In this document: piece by piece, positions 19,176 through 31,221 of the stretch | How the letters are laid out: every line of letters starts with the position of its first letter | Numbering within the stretch: the first letter of the stretch is position 1 | Origin: Comamonas koreensis | Lineage (GTDB): Bacteria > Pseudomonadota > Gammaproteobacteria > Burkholderiales > Burkholderiaceae_C | Direction of reading: 5' to 3' | Assembly (NCBI RefSeq): GCF_021026195.1 | Contig: NZ_JAJNCT010000005.1 | Location: 62,001-126,000, forward strand | Length of the DNA stretch: 64,000 nucleotides | Notes under the pieces: generated by a model | Seen by the model: only the letters and a program-made list of their open reading frames with translations | Told to the model about the DNA's origin: nothing | The model's database searches: none | Translations under genes and position numbers: made by a program

Positions 19176-19203
19176 AGATATGCACTATTTTAGGACTTTC
19201 AAG
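19176..19203 (-). promoter_or_regulatory. Candidate sigma-32 promoter of ftsH
   Basis: On the minus strand CTTGAAA (19203-19197) and CATATCT (19182-19176) are 14 bases apart, close to the heat-shock consensus CTTGAAA-N14-CCCATNT. It lies 50 bases before the ftsH ATG, matching the known heat-shock control of ftsH elsewhere. Confidence 0.55.
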
Positions 19204-19315
19204 GGTAATGGCTTGCGCTTTCCCCTTGGTGGCACGCAGGAATGCTCAGTAAGCCTATTGTCTCAGTGTTTAAGCGGCTTCAAAACATCCCTGCTCCCGG
19301 TCAGGGCGTTTTTGC

Positions 19316-19984
19316 TCAGCGCTGCGCCTCGGGTTTGAGACGGATGCCGATCAAATAGGTTTCCGAGGATTTGTCGCGCGAGGCCTTGGGTTTGTAAGGC
19401 TTGACCACCTGGAAGGTCTGCTTGAACAAATCCACCAGTTGCGAGTAACCACTGCCATGGAACAGCTTGACCACCAAGGTACCTTCGGGCTTCATGTGCT
19501 GGCAGGTAAAGTCCACCGCCAGCTCGATCAGGTGGGCGATGCGGGCAGCATCCACGTTTTCCACGCCTGACAGATTCGGGGCCATGTCCGAGATCACCAC
19601 ATCGACGCGGCGCTTGGCCAAGGTGCTCTCCAGCTGGTCCAGCACTTCCTGCTCGCGGAAATCGCCCAGGATGAAGTCCACGCCTTCGATCGGCTCCATC
19701 GGCAGCATGTCCAGCCCGATGATGGCGCCATTGAGTTCGCCCACCGCAGCGCCATCGGGCGAGAGGCGGCGGCGCACATACTGGCTCCAGGCGCCCGGCG
19801 TGGAGCCCAGATCGACCACCACATCACCCGGCCGGATCAGCTTGAAGTGCTCATCGATTTCCTTGAGCTTGTAGACCGCACGGGCGCGGTAACCGTCCTT
19901 TTGCGCTGCCCGCACATAGGGATCATTGATGTGCTGATTGAGCCAAGTCTTGTTGACCTTCTTGGTTTTAGTACTTACTTTCAT
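19316..19984 (-). CDS. rlmE: 23S rRNA 2'-O-ribose U2552 methyltransferase RlmE (FtsJ)
   Basis: The 222-residue SAM-dependent enzyme methylates U2552 in the peptidyl-transferase A-loop, aiding 50S maturation. The SAM motif [11 protein letters not shown] (57-67) and the K-D-K-E catalytic set are visible (K39 in AVYKL, D in ISDMAP, K in VVKLFHG, E in SSETYLI). GGGAG precedes the ATG. It is adjacent to ftsH, as in many proteobacteria, but the 189-base gap and the ftsH promoter suggest partly separate expression. It is divergent from yhbY. Confidence 0.97.
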   Translation of the reverse strand: MKVSTKTKKVNKTWLNQHINDPYVRAAQKDGYRARAVYKLKEIDEHFKLIRPGDVVVDLGSTPGAWSQYVRRRLSPDGAAVGELNGAIIGLDMLPMEPIEGVDFILGDFREQEVLDQLESTLAKRRVDVVISDMAPNLSGVENVDAARIAHLIELAVDFTCQHMKPEGTLVVKLFHGSGYSQLVDLFKQTFQVVKPYKPKASRDKSSETYLIGIRLKPEAQR

Positions 19985-20003
19985 GTTTTCTCCCGGGAGC
20001 CCC

Positions 20004-20010
20004 GATAATA
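20004..20010. promoter_or_regulatory. Overlapping -10 elements of yhbY and rlmE
   Basis: GATAAT (20004-20009, plus) and TATTAT (minus, 20010-20005) occupy the same bases in the 32-bp gap between the two divergent starts. With the plus element, transcription would begin at or next to the yhbY ATG. No convincing -35 is seen. Confidence 0.35.
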
Positions 20011-20016
20011 CGGGCT

Positions 20017-20490
20017 ATGCCCCAAATACAACTTACTCCCGCCCAACGTCGCGAGCACCGCGCCGAAGCCCACCACCTTGACCCCGTGGTTCTGATTGGC
20101 GGTGACGGCTTGACCGAAGCCGTCGAAAAAGAGGTCGACCTGGCCCTGAATGCCCATGGCCTGATCAAAATCCGTGTTTTCTCCGATGACCGCGCCAACC
20201 GCGAAGCCATCTTCCTGAAGCTGACCGACTCGCTCAATGCAGCGCCTATTCAGCACATCGGCAAGCTGCTGGTCCTGTGGCGCCCGATGCCCGAGAAGGA
20301 AAAGCAGCTTGACGAAGACCGCAAGGCCGGTCCGCGCGAAGTCAAGGTGCTCAAGTTCAGCAAGAACGTCTGGCAAAAGCCCGAGGTCAAGCAGATCCGC
20401 ATCCTGGGCAACCAGCGCCTGACGGCCGGCGGCCAGGTCAAGCGCGCCAAGCCCAAGCAAAAGTCGATCAAAAAGCAGCAGGGCAGCTAG
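20017..20490 (+). CDS. yhbY: YhbY family RNA-binding (CRM domain) protein
   Basis: The 157-residue protein opens with a CRM domain (about 1-97) containing the GGDG loop (VLIGGDGLT) after AEAHHLDPV, typical of YhbY, which associates with pre-50S particles. A basic, Lys-rich C-terminal extension of about 60 residues, absent from E. coli YhbY, ends in KKQQGS and probably adds RNA contacts. No Shine-Dalgarno precedes the ATG and a -10-like hexamer ends 7 bases before it, so the mRNA may be leaderless. It is divergent from rlmE, another 50S-maturation gene. Confidence 0.93.
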   Translation: MPQIQLTPAQRREHRAEAHHLDPVVLIGGDGLTEAVEKEVDLALNAHGLIKIRVFSDDRANREAIFLKLTDSLNAAPIQHIGKLLVLWRPMPEKEKQLDEDRKAGPREVKVLKFSKNVWQKPEVKQIRILGNQRLTAGGQVKRAKPKQKSIKKQQGS

Positions 20491-20491
20491 T

Positions 20492-21235
20492 GTGACCGAT
20501 CGCCACATCCTTTGCATGAAATGGGGTACCAAATATGGCCCCGACTATGTCAATCGGCTGTACGCCATGGTTCGCCGCCATCTGAGTGGCGATTTTCGCT
20601 TTGTCTGCCTGACCGATGACACGCAAGGGATTCGCAGCGAAGTGGAATGCCACCCGATTCCGGACCTGAACATCCAGCTGGCCCCCGGCCAGCGCGATGG
20701 CGCCTGGAAAAAGCTCACCACCTTCGAGCAGGATCTGTATGGCCTCCAAGGCCAGGCGCTGTTCCTGGACCTGGATGTGGTGATCGTCGGCAGCATCGAT
20801 GAGTTTTTTACCCTGCCCGGTGAATTTCGCATCATCCATGACTACCCGCGTTTCTGGCGCTTTGGCAAACGCATTGTCGGCAACTCCTCGGTCTACCGCT
20901 TTACCCTGGGTGCCCATGCCGATGTGCTGGCCAACTTCCGTGCCAACACCGAGCAGTTGCGTGCCGAGTACCGCAATGAGCAGGAGTACCTGTCGCACTT
21001 TCTGCACCAGCAGGGCAAGCTCGATTACTGGCCTGCCGCCTGGTGCCCGAGCTTCAAGTACTACTGCATCCCTGCCTGGCCGAGCAACTACTGGAAAGAG
21101 CCGCTGCCACCCGCCGATGCGCGCATCGTCATCTTCCACGGCGAGGTCAACCCGCCCGATGCCTTGCAAGGTTTGCGCAACAAGCGCTTCCACCATATCC
21201 AGCCCGCCCGCTGGATTGAAAAGGCCTGGGGCTGA
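20492..21235 (+). CDS. Small glycosyltransferase-like protein (GT-A fold, DxD)
   Basis: The 247-residue soluble protein begins ILCMKWGTKYGPDYVNRLY and contains LFLDLDVVIVGSID (about 87-100), whose DxD fits a metal-dependent nucleotide-sugar transferase near GT8. The flanking FRFVCLTDD and the late IVIFHGEVNP (His in metal coordination) also fit. The start is GTG one base after the yhbY stop, so translation is probably coupled. A strong terminator follows. Donor and acceptor are unknown; a capsule or LPS decoration role is only a guess. Confidence 0.8.
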   Translation: MTDRHILCMKWGTKYGPDYVNRLYAMVRRHLSGDFRFVCLTDDTQGIRSEVECHPIPDLNIQLAPGQRDGAWKKLTTFEQDLYGLQGQALFLDLDVVIVGSIDEFFTLPGEFRIIHDYPRFWRFGKRIVGNSSVYRFTLGAHADVLANFRANTEQLRAEYRNEQEYLSHFLHQQGKLDYWPAAWCPSFKYYCIPAWPSNYWKEPLPPADARIVIFHGEVNPPDALQGLRNKRFHHIQPARWIEKAWG

Positions 21236-21256
21236 ACCGCCCTGCGCATAAAAACC

Positions 21257-21290
21257 AAAGGCGTTGATCTCTCAGATCAACGCCTTTTTT
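21257..21290 (+). terminator. Bidirectional intrinsic terminator
   Basis: AAAGGCGTTGAT (21257-21268) pairs with ATCAACGCCTTT (21275-21286), ending in a T-run; A-rich sequence on the other side makes it work in both directions. It separates the convergent glycosyltransferase and Kdo hydroxylase genes. Confidence 0.9.
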
Positions 21291-21321
21291 GTTTCCCGTA
21301 AGCGGCTTTGATTCAGCCGGT

Positions 21322-22206
21322 TTAGCGCTGGTCCGCTGCCACCAGTGCATGGCCTTGCATGCGCGTCAGAATCGCCAGCGGGCTCGCATCCGGGTTGTAC
21401 TCCTTGCCCGGCGGCAGGAAGAACGTCTGCTCCAGCATGTACTGGCCGGACATGACGGCATGCACTGCCTGGTCCGAGAAGCAGACCCAGCTGGAGCCGG
21501 CGGCAAAAGGCACGGTCTCCTGCGGCGCGTTGCGCTGGTAGTCCATGTCGCCTTTCATGCCATCGTGCAGCTGCAGCATCAGGTGGTCGTATTCGCTGCG
21601 AAGTGATTTGGTCACATGCAGCATGGCCAGCGCCTTGGCCTGCCAAGCCACATAGGGCTTGGCGCGTGGCAAGAACTTGCGCGCCACATCCTCAAAAGGC
21701 TCACCCACGCGCCAGACCCGGGGCTGGCCATCGGGGTTCACATTGCTGAACACACGCAGAATACGCTCTCCGTAGTTGGGCCGCGATGGAAAGGCGTCCA
21801 CATGCATGCGCTTGTCATCGGCACGCCAAGATTGGGCACGGGTCTCCACCTGTGACGGCCGGTAGCTCGTGGGCGCCATGCGCACCAGGGGCATGTAGTC
21901 GGGGAACAGGCCGGCGATCAGCGCGGTAGTCTGCTCCCGAAAACGGGTGACCATGGCCGCAACGGCCGCCTGCGTGGCAGCATCGCCGGCCACGCCCTTG
22001 ATGCTGCCGTCCACATTCAGGCTGATGTTGCGCGACTTGGGGTCGCGCACATCGGGGCGCAGCAGCGTCTTTTCCTGGTCGGAGAGCGCAAACGCGAGTT
22101 GGGGGAAATACAGCACCTTGCCGGATTCAACGGCGGCCGTCCATTCCGGACGGCCCGGTGTGTTGCGCCAGTCATTGGCGTCTATGGAAACGATGGGAGA
22201 TTGCAT
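21322..22206 (-). CDS. kdoO: Kdo 3-hydroxylase (KdoO-like Fe(II)/2-oxoglutarate dioxygenase)
   Basis: The 294-residue protein resembles the Kdo_hydroxy family, which hydroxylates Kdo at C3 in the LPS inner core of Burkholderia and Yersinia. The iron facial triad is visible as H135 and D137 (KRMHVDAFPSR) and a distal His 249 (SDQAVHAV). No signal peptide or membrane segment is seen, matching an enzyme acting on cytoplasm-facing lipid A precursors. The ATG at 22206 gives the family N-terminus; the longer open frame is upstream noise. It is not beside the lpx cluster. Confidence 0.88.
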   Translation of the reverse strand: MQSPIVSIDANDWRNTPGRPEWTAAVESGKVLYFPQLAFALSDQEKTLLRPDVRDPKSRNISLNVDGSIKGVAGDAATQAAVAAMVTRFREQTTALIAGLFPDYMPLVRMAPTSYRPSQVETRAQSWRADDKRMHVDAFPSRPNYGERILRVFSNVNPDGQPRVWRVGEPFEDVARKFLPRAKPYVAWQAKALAMLHVTKSLRSEYDHLMLQLHDGMKGDMDYQRNAPQETVPFAAGSSWVCFSDQAVHAVMSGQYMLEQTFFLPPGKEYNPDASPLAILTRMQGHALVAADQR

Positions 22207-22252
22207 GGCCCGCCCAGTGTAGCGCGCCGGCAGGCGATCGCCTTGGGCCAGA

Positions 22253-22672
22253 TCAAGCCCGTGGTGCGAGTGCGGATGTCCGCCACAGCACGAGGGCTGC
22301 GCACAGCCACTGCAGCGCATACAGCAAGGTGCCCAGGCCATGCCAGAACTTGAGGTTCTCGCGCTGCACGATCTTGGGCGATACGCCGTATTGCACCACC
22401 AGTGCCATCAGCATGCCGGCCAGCACAAAGCCCAGCGCCGCACGGGCCCAGGGCTGGATGGTGTTGCTGGCCTTGTCCTTGGCCAGCACCAGCAGCACCA
22501 GGCCGCAGGCCAGCGACACCCAGGTCTGCGCCGCAAACAGCTTGGCAGCCATGAAGCCAGCCATCGATGCCTGCGGCAGGTTGGCAAACAGCATGGGCAC
22601 GGCCATGAAGCCAATGGCCGACAGACTGCCCCACCACAGGGCAGCGGCAAAGACGGGCAGGCGGTTTTTCAT
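22253..22672 (-). CDS. DUF4149 domain inner-membrane protein
   Basis: This 139-residue protein has four hydrophobic segments (about 5-28, 45-65, 78-98, 112-132) with the family-like opening AALWWGSLSAIGFMAVPMLF. The function of DUF4149 proteins is not established. It lies between greA and the Kdo hydroxylase on the same strand, 31 bases after greA, and may be co-transcribed with it. Confidence 0.85.
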   Translation of the reverse strand: MKNRLPVFAAALWWGSLSAIGFMAVPMLFANLPQASMAGFMAAKLFAAQTWVSLACGLVLLVLAKDKASNTIQPWARAALGFVLAGMLMALVVQYGVSPKIVQRENLKFWHGLGTLLYALQWLCAALVLWRTSALAPRA

Positions 22673-22703
22673 AGCGGGCTCGGTGCGCGGCGGCGATTGG
22701 GTT

Positions 22704-23180
22704 TTAGAGGTAGCGCACGGCTACGACTTCGTAGCGGCGCTCGCCACCCGGGGCTTGAACGACGGCGGTATCGCCCTCTTCCTTGCCGATCAGTGCGCGG
22801 GCAATGGGGCTAGAGACGTTGATCAGACCTTGCTTGAGGTCGGCCTCGTCTTCGCCCACGATCTGGTAGGTCACCGGATCGCCACTGTCCTCATCGGCCA
22901 GATCGACGGTAGCGCCAAACACCACCTTGCCACCCGCGTCGAGCTGCGAGGGGTCAATGATCTGGGCGGCCGACAGCTTGGCCTCCACTTCCTGGATACG
23001 GCCTTCGATAAAGCCTTGGCGGTCTTTGGCCGCATCGTATTCGGCGTTTTCGCTCAGATCGCCATGCGAGCGGGCTTCCGCAATGGCCGCAATAACGCCT
23101 GGGCGGTCCACGGTCTTGAGGCGTTGCAGCTCTTCTTTGAGCTTTTCTGCACCACGCTTGGTAATGGGGATAGTGGCCAT
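22704..23180 (-). CDS. greA: Transcription elongation factor GreA
   Basis: The 158-residue factor rescues backtracked RNA polymerase. The N-terminal coiled coil carries the acidic tip [17 protein letters not shown] (about 37-53), including the Asp/Glu pair that stimulates cleavage. The C-terminal FKBP-like domain ends in the [16 protein letters not shown] segment and YEVVAV. The ATG at 23180 has GGAG upstream; four further in-frame codons are probably untranslated. It lies downstream of carB, past a strong terminator. Confidence 0.97.
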   Translation of the reverse strand: MATIPITKRGAEKLKEELQRLKTVDRPGVIAAIAEARSHGDLSENAEYDAAKDRQGFIEGRIQEVEAKLSAAQIIDPSQLDAGGKVVFGATVDLADEDSGDPVTYQIVGEDEADLKQGLINVSSPIARALIGKEEGDTAVVQAPGGERRYEVVAVRYL

Positions 23181-23267
23181 CTCGGTCTCCACAAACAGTC
23201 AAGATGCCAGCACTATGGCTGGCACCTGGTAGGCATCCGCCTGCTAAGCGGCGGGGGTTCAAAAGCA

Positions 23268-23295
23268 AACCGCCGCGCTGGGGAGCGCGGCGGTT
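23268..23295 (-). terminator. Strong hairpin after carB
   Basis: AACCGCCGCGCT (23268-23279) pairs perfectly with AGCGCGGCGGTT (23284-23295) around a GGGG loop; the minus strand continues TGCTTTTG. It separates carB from greA. Confidence 0.8.
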
Positions 23296-23360
23296 GCGAG
23301 GCAGTCTCTATTATGCCGATTTTTGAGCCTTGCAACAAAAATCGGCAAACGGCGATGCGA

Positions 23361-26609
<3,249 letters not shown>

Positions 26610-26675
26610 GAGGCTCGCCTTGCAATCGCGCGCGCTGGCTGGCTGTCCTGATGGGCAGCCGCCGAGCGCTGGGGT

Positions 26676-27035
26676 TTATACGCGGTCGGTATCTAATTTG
26701 TTCAAAATGGCCAGGACACGGGCCTCGGGCAGGTTCTTCTGCATCAGCTGCAGCAGACCATCCCCTTGCACCATGGGGCGCAGTACCTGCGCCTCGGCTT
26801 CGTAGAACTTGGCGTCCCACTCGGCCATCACCTGGTCGAAGTCCTCATCCGACATGGACTTGCACTTGGACACGATGGTCACCAGGGGCAAGGCCTTGTT
26901 GTCGAGGAAAGATTTTTTATAGGGCTTTTGCTGCCAGCGCGCCATGAACCATTCCTTGTGCTCGGGCGACAAGGTCATGATGCGCTTGCTGATCGCTTTC
27001 TCGAGGGTGGCGACAGGAAAAGAAAACAGTTTCAC
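26676..27035 (-). CDS. Conserved-looking hypothetical protein between carA and carB
   Basis: The 119-residue protein, beginning MKLFSFPVATLEKAI, is soluble, with no signal peptide or membrane helix. It is rich in Lys/Glu/Met and probably mostly helical. I recognise no domain. It lies 61 bases after carA and 66 before carB on the same strand, so it is almost certainly in the car operon. A carbamoyl-phosphate-synthase-associated role is possible from position only. Confidence 0.8.
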   Translation of the reverse strand: MKLFSFPVATLEKAISKRIMTLSPEHKEWFMARWQQKPYKKSFLDNKALPLVTIVSKCKSMSDEDFDQVMAEWDAKFYEAEAQVLRPMVQGDGLLQLMQKNLPEARVLAILNKLDTDRV

Positions 27036-27096
27036 GGCAGCATATTCCTTGGGTTCATCGTGCGCGGGCTTACGCGGTGGCGAAAGGCGCCTGGCA

Positions 27097-28284
27097 TCAG
27101 GCCTTCTTGTGCTCGCGCATCAGCTTCACAAAACGGTCGAACAGGTACGACACATCATGCGGGCCTGGCGAGGCTTCGGGGTGACCCTGGAAGCAGAAGG
27201 CTGGACGGTCGGTGCGCTCCATGCCCTGCAAGGTGCCATCGAACAGGCTCACATGCGTGGCGCGGGTGTTGGCCGGCAGGGTGTCCAGATCCACGGCAAA
27301 GCCATGGTTCTGGCTGGTGATGCAGACGCGGCCCGAGTCCAGATCCTTGACCGGATGGTTGGCACCGTGGTGGCTGTTTTGCATCTTGAAGGTCTTGGCA
27401 CCGCAGGCCAGCGCCATGATCTGGTGGCCCAGGCAGATACCGAAGGTCGGCACGCCGCTGTCCATGATCGTGCGCGCTGCGTCAATCGCGTAGTCGCAAG
27501 GCTCTGGATCGCCGGGGCCGTTCGACAGGAACACGCCATCGGGCTGGTACTTCAGCACGTCGGCCGCAGGGGTCTGCGCTGGCACCACGGTCACGCGGCA
27601 GCCACGCTCGGCCAGCATGCGCAGGATGTTCTTCTTGACGCCGTAGTCATAGGCGACCACGTGGAAGGCATGGTCCTGCAGCTTGCCGTAGCCAGGCGTG
27701 CCATCGGCGCGCGCCAGTTGCCACTCGGTCTGCACCCATTCGTAGGACTGCGACACGCTGACCACCTTGGCCAGGTCCAGACCCTTCATGCTGGGCGCTG
27801 CCTGGGCGGCGGCAATGGCTTCATCGATGCGCGCTTGCGAGACTTGCTCGCCAGCAGCCAGGCCGACGATGGCGCCGTTTTGCGCACCCTTGTCGCGCAG
27901 CAGGCGGGTGAGCTTGCGGGTATCGATGTTGGCGATGGAGACCGTCTTGCTGCGGACCAGGTATTCCGACAAGGTTTCCGTGCTTCGGAAATTGCTGGCC
28001 AGCAGTGGCAGATTCTTGATGATCAGGCCAGCAGCAAAGACTTTGTCGGACTCAATATCTTCAGCATTGATCCCGTAGTTGCCGATGTGCGGATACGTGA
28101 GTGTCACGATCTGCTGGCAGTAGCTGGGGTCCGTGAGGATTTCCTGGTAACCGGTCATTGCGGTGTTGAACACCACTTCGCCGGTCGTGGTGCCTTGCGC
28201 ACCGATTGAGTTGCCAATAAAGACCGTGCCGTCTGCGAGCGCCAGGATGGCGGGAGGAAACGCGCTCTGTTGAGACAAAAACAC
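27097..28284 (-). CDS. carA: Carbamoyl-phosphate synthase small (glutaminase) subunit
   Basis: The 395-residue class I glutamine amidotransferase feeds ammonia to CarB. The N-terminal CPSase domain begins [17 protein letters not shown] and includes [12 protein letters not shown]. The amidotransferase domain has the nucleophile Cys in [11 protein letters not shown] and the His/Glu dyad in [10 protein letters not shown]. The start is GTG (28284) with GGAG six bases upstream; this ribosome site lies in a stem of the leader described separately. Confidence 0.97.
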   Translation of the reverse strand: MFLSQQSAFPPAILALADGTVFIGNSIGAQGTTTGEVVFNTAMTGYQEILTDPSYCQQIVTLTYPHIGNYGINAEDIESDKVFAAGLIIKNLPLLASNFRSTETLSEYLVRSKTVSIANIDTRKLTRLLRDKGAQNGAIVGLAAGEQVSQARIDEAIAAAQAAPSMKGLDLAKVVSVSQSYEWVQTEWQLARADGTPGYGKLQDHAFHVVAYDYGVKKNILRMLAERGCRVTVVPAQTPAADVLKYQPDGVFLSNGPGDPEPCDYAIDAARTIMDSGVPTFGICLGHQIMALACGAKTFKMQNSHHGANHPVKDLDSGRVCITSQNHGFAVDLDTLPANTRATHVSLFDGTLQGMERTDRPAFCFQGHPEASPGPHDVSYLFDRFVKLMREHKKA

Positions 28285-28290
28285 TGGGTT

Positions 28291-28388
28291 CTCCGGATGG
28301 TTACGGGTCGCCCGGAGTCTGTGGTGTCCCTGAGGATCACCGCGAAGACTGTGCTTATGAGAGATTGCTTTGAGTGCAGCCGGGCGAC
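28291..28388 (-). promoter_or_regulatory. carA leader with mutually exclusive pairings around the ribosome site
   Basis: On the minus strand the Shine-Dalgarno segment CCGGAG (28296-28291) can pair with CTCCGG (28317-28312), hiding it. The same region CCGGGCGAC (28315-28307) pairs perfectly (9 bp) with an upstream GTCGCCCGG (28388-28380), which would free it. Between them lies a small GGTG/CACC hairpin (28323-28341). This resembles a translational switch; the ligand and whether it works are unknown. Confidence 0.45.
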
Positions 28389-28409
28389 GTGATTACTTGA
28401 AAGCCACCC

Positions 28410-28415
28410 ATTGTA
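28410..28415 (-). promoter_or_regulatory. Probable carA -10 element
   Basis: TACAAT on the minus strand (28415-28410) has no good -35, but it would start a leader of about 120 bases that includes both pairing arms described for carA. Confidence 0.4.
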
Positions 28416-28593
28416 GCGTGCAAGCTGCAATCTGAGTGAGCGCAGGGGATGATTTGAGGGCCAAATCGCTAAAAATTACACACTCTGCGCAGCAGCACAC
28501 CAACACAGAGCGTAGTAGCAACAGGGAAAATACGCAAAGCGCATACTCGTTATCACTGAATTACCTGCGCCTCAGCACCCGCCCATCGCCGTA
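28416..28593. other. Gap between the SpoU methyltransferase and carA
   Basis: With the carA leader this makes about 310 gene-free bases. The sequence is less GC-rich than its surroundings. I see no ORF or strong hairpin in this part; it probably holds the 3' end of the upstream transcript and carA promoter elements. Confidence 0.4.
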
Positions 28594-29382
28594 TCAATCC
28601 GCACGTGCTGCCGCACTGGCATGCAGGCAAATGGCCGCAGCTGCACCCACATTGAGCGACTCCTCGCCACCGGGCTGGGTGATGCGGATATGGTGCTGTG
28701 CAGCCGCCTGCAGCGACTCGGACACGCCCTGCCCCTCATGCCCCATGACCCAGGTGCAGGGCCAGGGCAAGGCGGCGCGGTGCAGCCAGTCCCCCTGGTG
28801 CGAGCTGGTGACCAACAGCGGTTGCTGCAAGGCCAGCACGTCCTCCTGCGAGGCATTCTCGACCAGGTGCAGCGCAAAATGCGCGCCCATGCCGGCACGC
28901 AGCACCTTGCCGCTCCACAGCGCCGCCGATCCCTTGAGCGCGATCACCTGGCCAAAACCAAAGGCCGAGGCACTGCGCAAGATGGAACCCACATTGCCGG
29001 CATCCTGCACGCGATCCAGCACCACCGCAGCCACACCCGGCTGGATACCCGCTTGCTGCGTGGGCAGGTCCATCAAAAAGCCGAAGGGCGCTGGCGATGG
29101 CAGCGGGCTGAGGCTGGCGAACAAGGCGGTGTCGATGACGATGTTGCGGGCGGCCGCACGGGCAAAGACGTTCTCGGGCGACTGCCAGAATTTCTCGGAG
29201 AACACAGCCACCGCTGGCTTGACGCCACGCGTCAGCGCTGCACGGCAGAGGTGGTCGCCTTCAATCCAGTAGCGCCCCTGCTTGCGGTAGGCCGCGCCCT
29301 CTTCCATCAAACGGCGCAGGTCCTTGACCAAGGCATTGTCACGCGACTGGATAAAAACGGGTGGGTGCTCAGCAGGGGACAC
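28594..29382 (-). CDS. SpoU/TrmH family RNA 2'-O-methyltransferase
   Basis: The 262-residue protein has an N-terminal substrate-binding domain (FIQSRDNALVKDLRRL) and a SPOUT domain with motif 1 DAGNVGSILRSASAFG, motif 2 VMGHEGQGVS and motif 3 SLNVGAAAAI, which form the knotted SAM site. The target may be rRNA (RlmB/TsnR-like) or tRNA. The start is assigned to GTG at 29382, which has AAGGA at good spacing; no ATG is available and the longer frame upstream is shadow. It follows rnhB by 50 bases, ending the lpx-type block. Confidence 0.92.
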   Translation of the reverse strand: MSPAEHPPVFIQSRDNALVKDLRRLMEEGAAYRKQGRYWIEGDHLCRAALTRGVKPAVAVFSEKFWQSPENVFARAAARNIVIDTALFASLSPLPSPAPFGFLMDLPTQQAGIQPGVAAVVLDRVQDAGNVGSILRSASAFGFGQVIALKGSAALWSGKVLRAGMGAHFALHLVENASQEDVLALQQPLLVTSSHQGDWLHRAALPWPCTWVMGHEGQGVSESLQAAAQHHIRITQPGGEESLNVGAAAAICLHASAAARAD

Positions 29383-29432
29383 AGATGATTCCTTTGCGCA
29401 GGCATGCCGCCTGCAACAGCGTTGACGGAGAT

Positions 29433-30068
29433 TCAGGCGCCAGTCTTGACGACGGCCATCACCTGGGCCACCGGCGAGAAGGAGCGCCGATGCTCCGGAC
29501 AGGCGCCAAAACTCTGCAGCGCCGCCAAGTGCACCGCAGTGCCATAGCCCTTGTGTGCGGCAAAGCCGTACTGCGGGTAGAGCCGGTCGATATCCTGGCA
29601 CCAGCGATCCCGGTGCACCTTGGCCAGGATCGATGCGGCCGAGATGGCCTGCACCAGCGCATCGCCTTTGACGATGGCCTCGGCTGGCATGTCCAGGCGC
29701 GGAATGCGGTTGCCGTCGACCAGCACCCGCACCGGCTTGAGGCGCAGACCATTGACTGCGCGCTGCATGGCCAGCATCGTAGCTTGCAGGATATTGAGGC
29801 CATCGACCTCTTCGACCGTCGCCTGCGCAATCGAGCAGCACAGCGCCTTGCCACAGATCTCATCGTAGAGGCGCTCGCGGGCACGTGCCGTGAGTTTCTT
29901 CGAATCTGCCAGACCGGCAATGGGAGAGCGCTCATCCAGAATGACGGCCGCAGCCACCACCGGGCCCGCCAAAGGGCCCCGCCCTGCCTCGTCCACACCC
30001 GCAACCAAGCCCGGCGGATGCCAGGGCAAGGAGGCCTGGTCAGGCAGAGAGAATTTTTTGGATGGCAT
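29433..30068 (-). CDS. rnhB: Ribonuclease HII
   Basis: The 211-residue enzyme removes RNA from RNA-DNA hybrids and misinserted ribonucleotides. It shows the acidic catalytic set: [14 protein letters not shown] (D25, E26 region), the Asp in VLVDGN and the Asp in VHRDRW, plus HKGYGT near the C-terminus. The ATG at 30068 lies inside lpxB's last codons (29-base overlap), in the conserved lpxA-lpxB-rnhB order. Confidence 0.97.
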   Translation of the reverse strand: MPSKKFSLPDQASLPWHPPGLVAGVDEAGRGPLAGPVVAAAVILDERSPIAGLADSKKLTARARERLYDEICGKALCCSIAQATVEEVDGLNILQATMLAMQRAVNGLRLKPVRVLVDGNRIPRLDMPAEAIVKGDALVQAISAASILAKVHRDRWCQDIDRLYPQYGFAAHKGYGTAVHLAALQSFGACPEHRRSFSPVAQVMAVVKTGA

Positions 30069-31221
30069 CGGCAGCAAGCTTTGGGGTATCCCTGCGCAGT
30101 TCCAGGTGCAGGTCATGAAAACGCTGCTCCAACTGGGCCAGGCGTGCTGGATCAAGGCGTGGCGCGTCCAACCATTGCGCCACCGCATCGGCCAAGGCTT
30201 CGGGCGTCGCCGCCTCTTGGAGCAGCTCGGGCACGACAAAGTCTTGGCACAGGATATTGGGCAAGCCCACCCAGGGCTGCAGCTGCTTGCGGCGCATCAA
30301 ACGCCAGCTGATGGCATGCATGTGGTAGCTGATGACCATGGGCCGCTTGAACAGCGCCGCCTCCAAGGTGGCGGTACCGCTGGCGATCAAGGTGCAGTCA
30401 CAGGCTTCCAGCGCCAGATGCGACTGGCCATCGAGCACACGGATGCGATCCAATATCCCGCATTCAGCAGCCAGCGCATCAATGCGTGCGCGCAAAGCCG
30501 GAACGGCAGGGACGACGATTGTAAGCGAAGGTCGCGCCTGCAAAAGGCGCGCAGCGGCCAGAAAAAATGGCTTGGCGATGTAGCTGACTTCCGAGGCACG
30601 GCTGCCGGGCAGCACGGCCAGCACCTCGCCCTCCAGCGGCAAGCCAAGCTGCTGGCGTGCCGCTGCACGATTAGGCTGCAGCGGAATCACATTGGCCAAC
30701 GGATGGCCGACATAGGTGCCGGCAATACCGTGCTGGGCCAGCAAGGCCGGCTCAAACGGAAAGATGCACAGCACATGGTCGGCCGAGCGCCGGATCTTCT
30801 CAACCCGCTCAGGGCGCCAGGCCCAGATCGACGGGCAGACAAAATGCACCGTCTTGATGCCCTGGGCGCGCAAGCGCTCTTCCACGCCAAGGTTGAAATC
30901 GGGCGCATCGACGCCGACAAACAGCCGGGGCGGCTCCGCCGTCAGACGCTGCACCAACTGCTTGCGGATGCGCAAAATACCCCAGATACGGCGCAGCAGC
31001 TCGGCGCTGTAGCCGTGCACGGCCAGGCGCTCGCTGGGCCACCACGCATCAAACCCGGCCTGGGCCATGCGCGGGCCGCCAATACCGGCCGAGCGCATGC
31101 CGGGAAAATCCGCAGCCAGGCCCTGCAGCACCAAGCCAGCGAGCAGGTCACCCGAGGTCTCGCCAGCCACCATGGCCAAAAACAGGTCTTGGTGCGGGTT
31201 CATAGCAGCAGGCGCGGGCAT
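30040..31221 (-). CDS. lpxB: Lipid-A-disaccharide synthase
   Basis: The 393-residue GT19 enzyme joins UDP-2,3-diacylglucosamine and lipid X to make the lipid A disaccharide at the inner membrane. The N-terminus [12 protein letters not shown], the [11 protein letters not shown] segment, the PGSRASEV loop and the [10 protein letters not shown] nucleotide site match the family. Its ATG overlaps the lpxA stop by one base (TGATG); an internal ATG six codons later is a less likely start. Confidence 0.98.
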   Translation of the reverse strand: MPAPAAMNPHQDLFLAMVAGETSGDLLAGLVLQGLAADFPGMRSAGIGGPRMAQAGFDAWWPSERLAVHGYSAELLRRIWGILRIRKQLVQRLTAEPPRLFVGVDAPDFNLGVEERLRAQGIKTVHFVCPSIWAWRPERVEKIRRSADHVLCIFPFEPALLAQHGIAGTYVGHPLANVIPLQPNRAAARQQLGLPLEGEVLAVLPGSRASEVSYIAKPFFLAAARLLQARPSLTIVVPAVPALRARIDALAAECGILDRIRVLDGQSHLALEACDCTLIASGTATLEAALFKRPMVISYHMHAISWRLMRRKQLQPWVGLPNILCQDFVVPELLQEAATPEALADAVAQWLDAPRLDPARLAQLEQRFHDLHLELRRDTPKLAADAIQKILSA

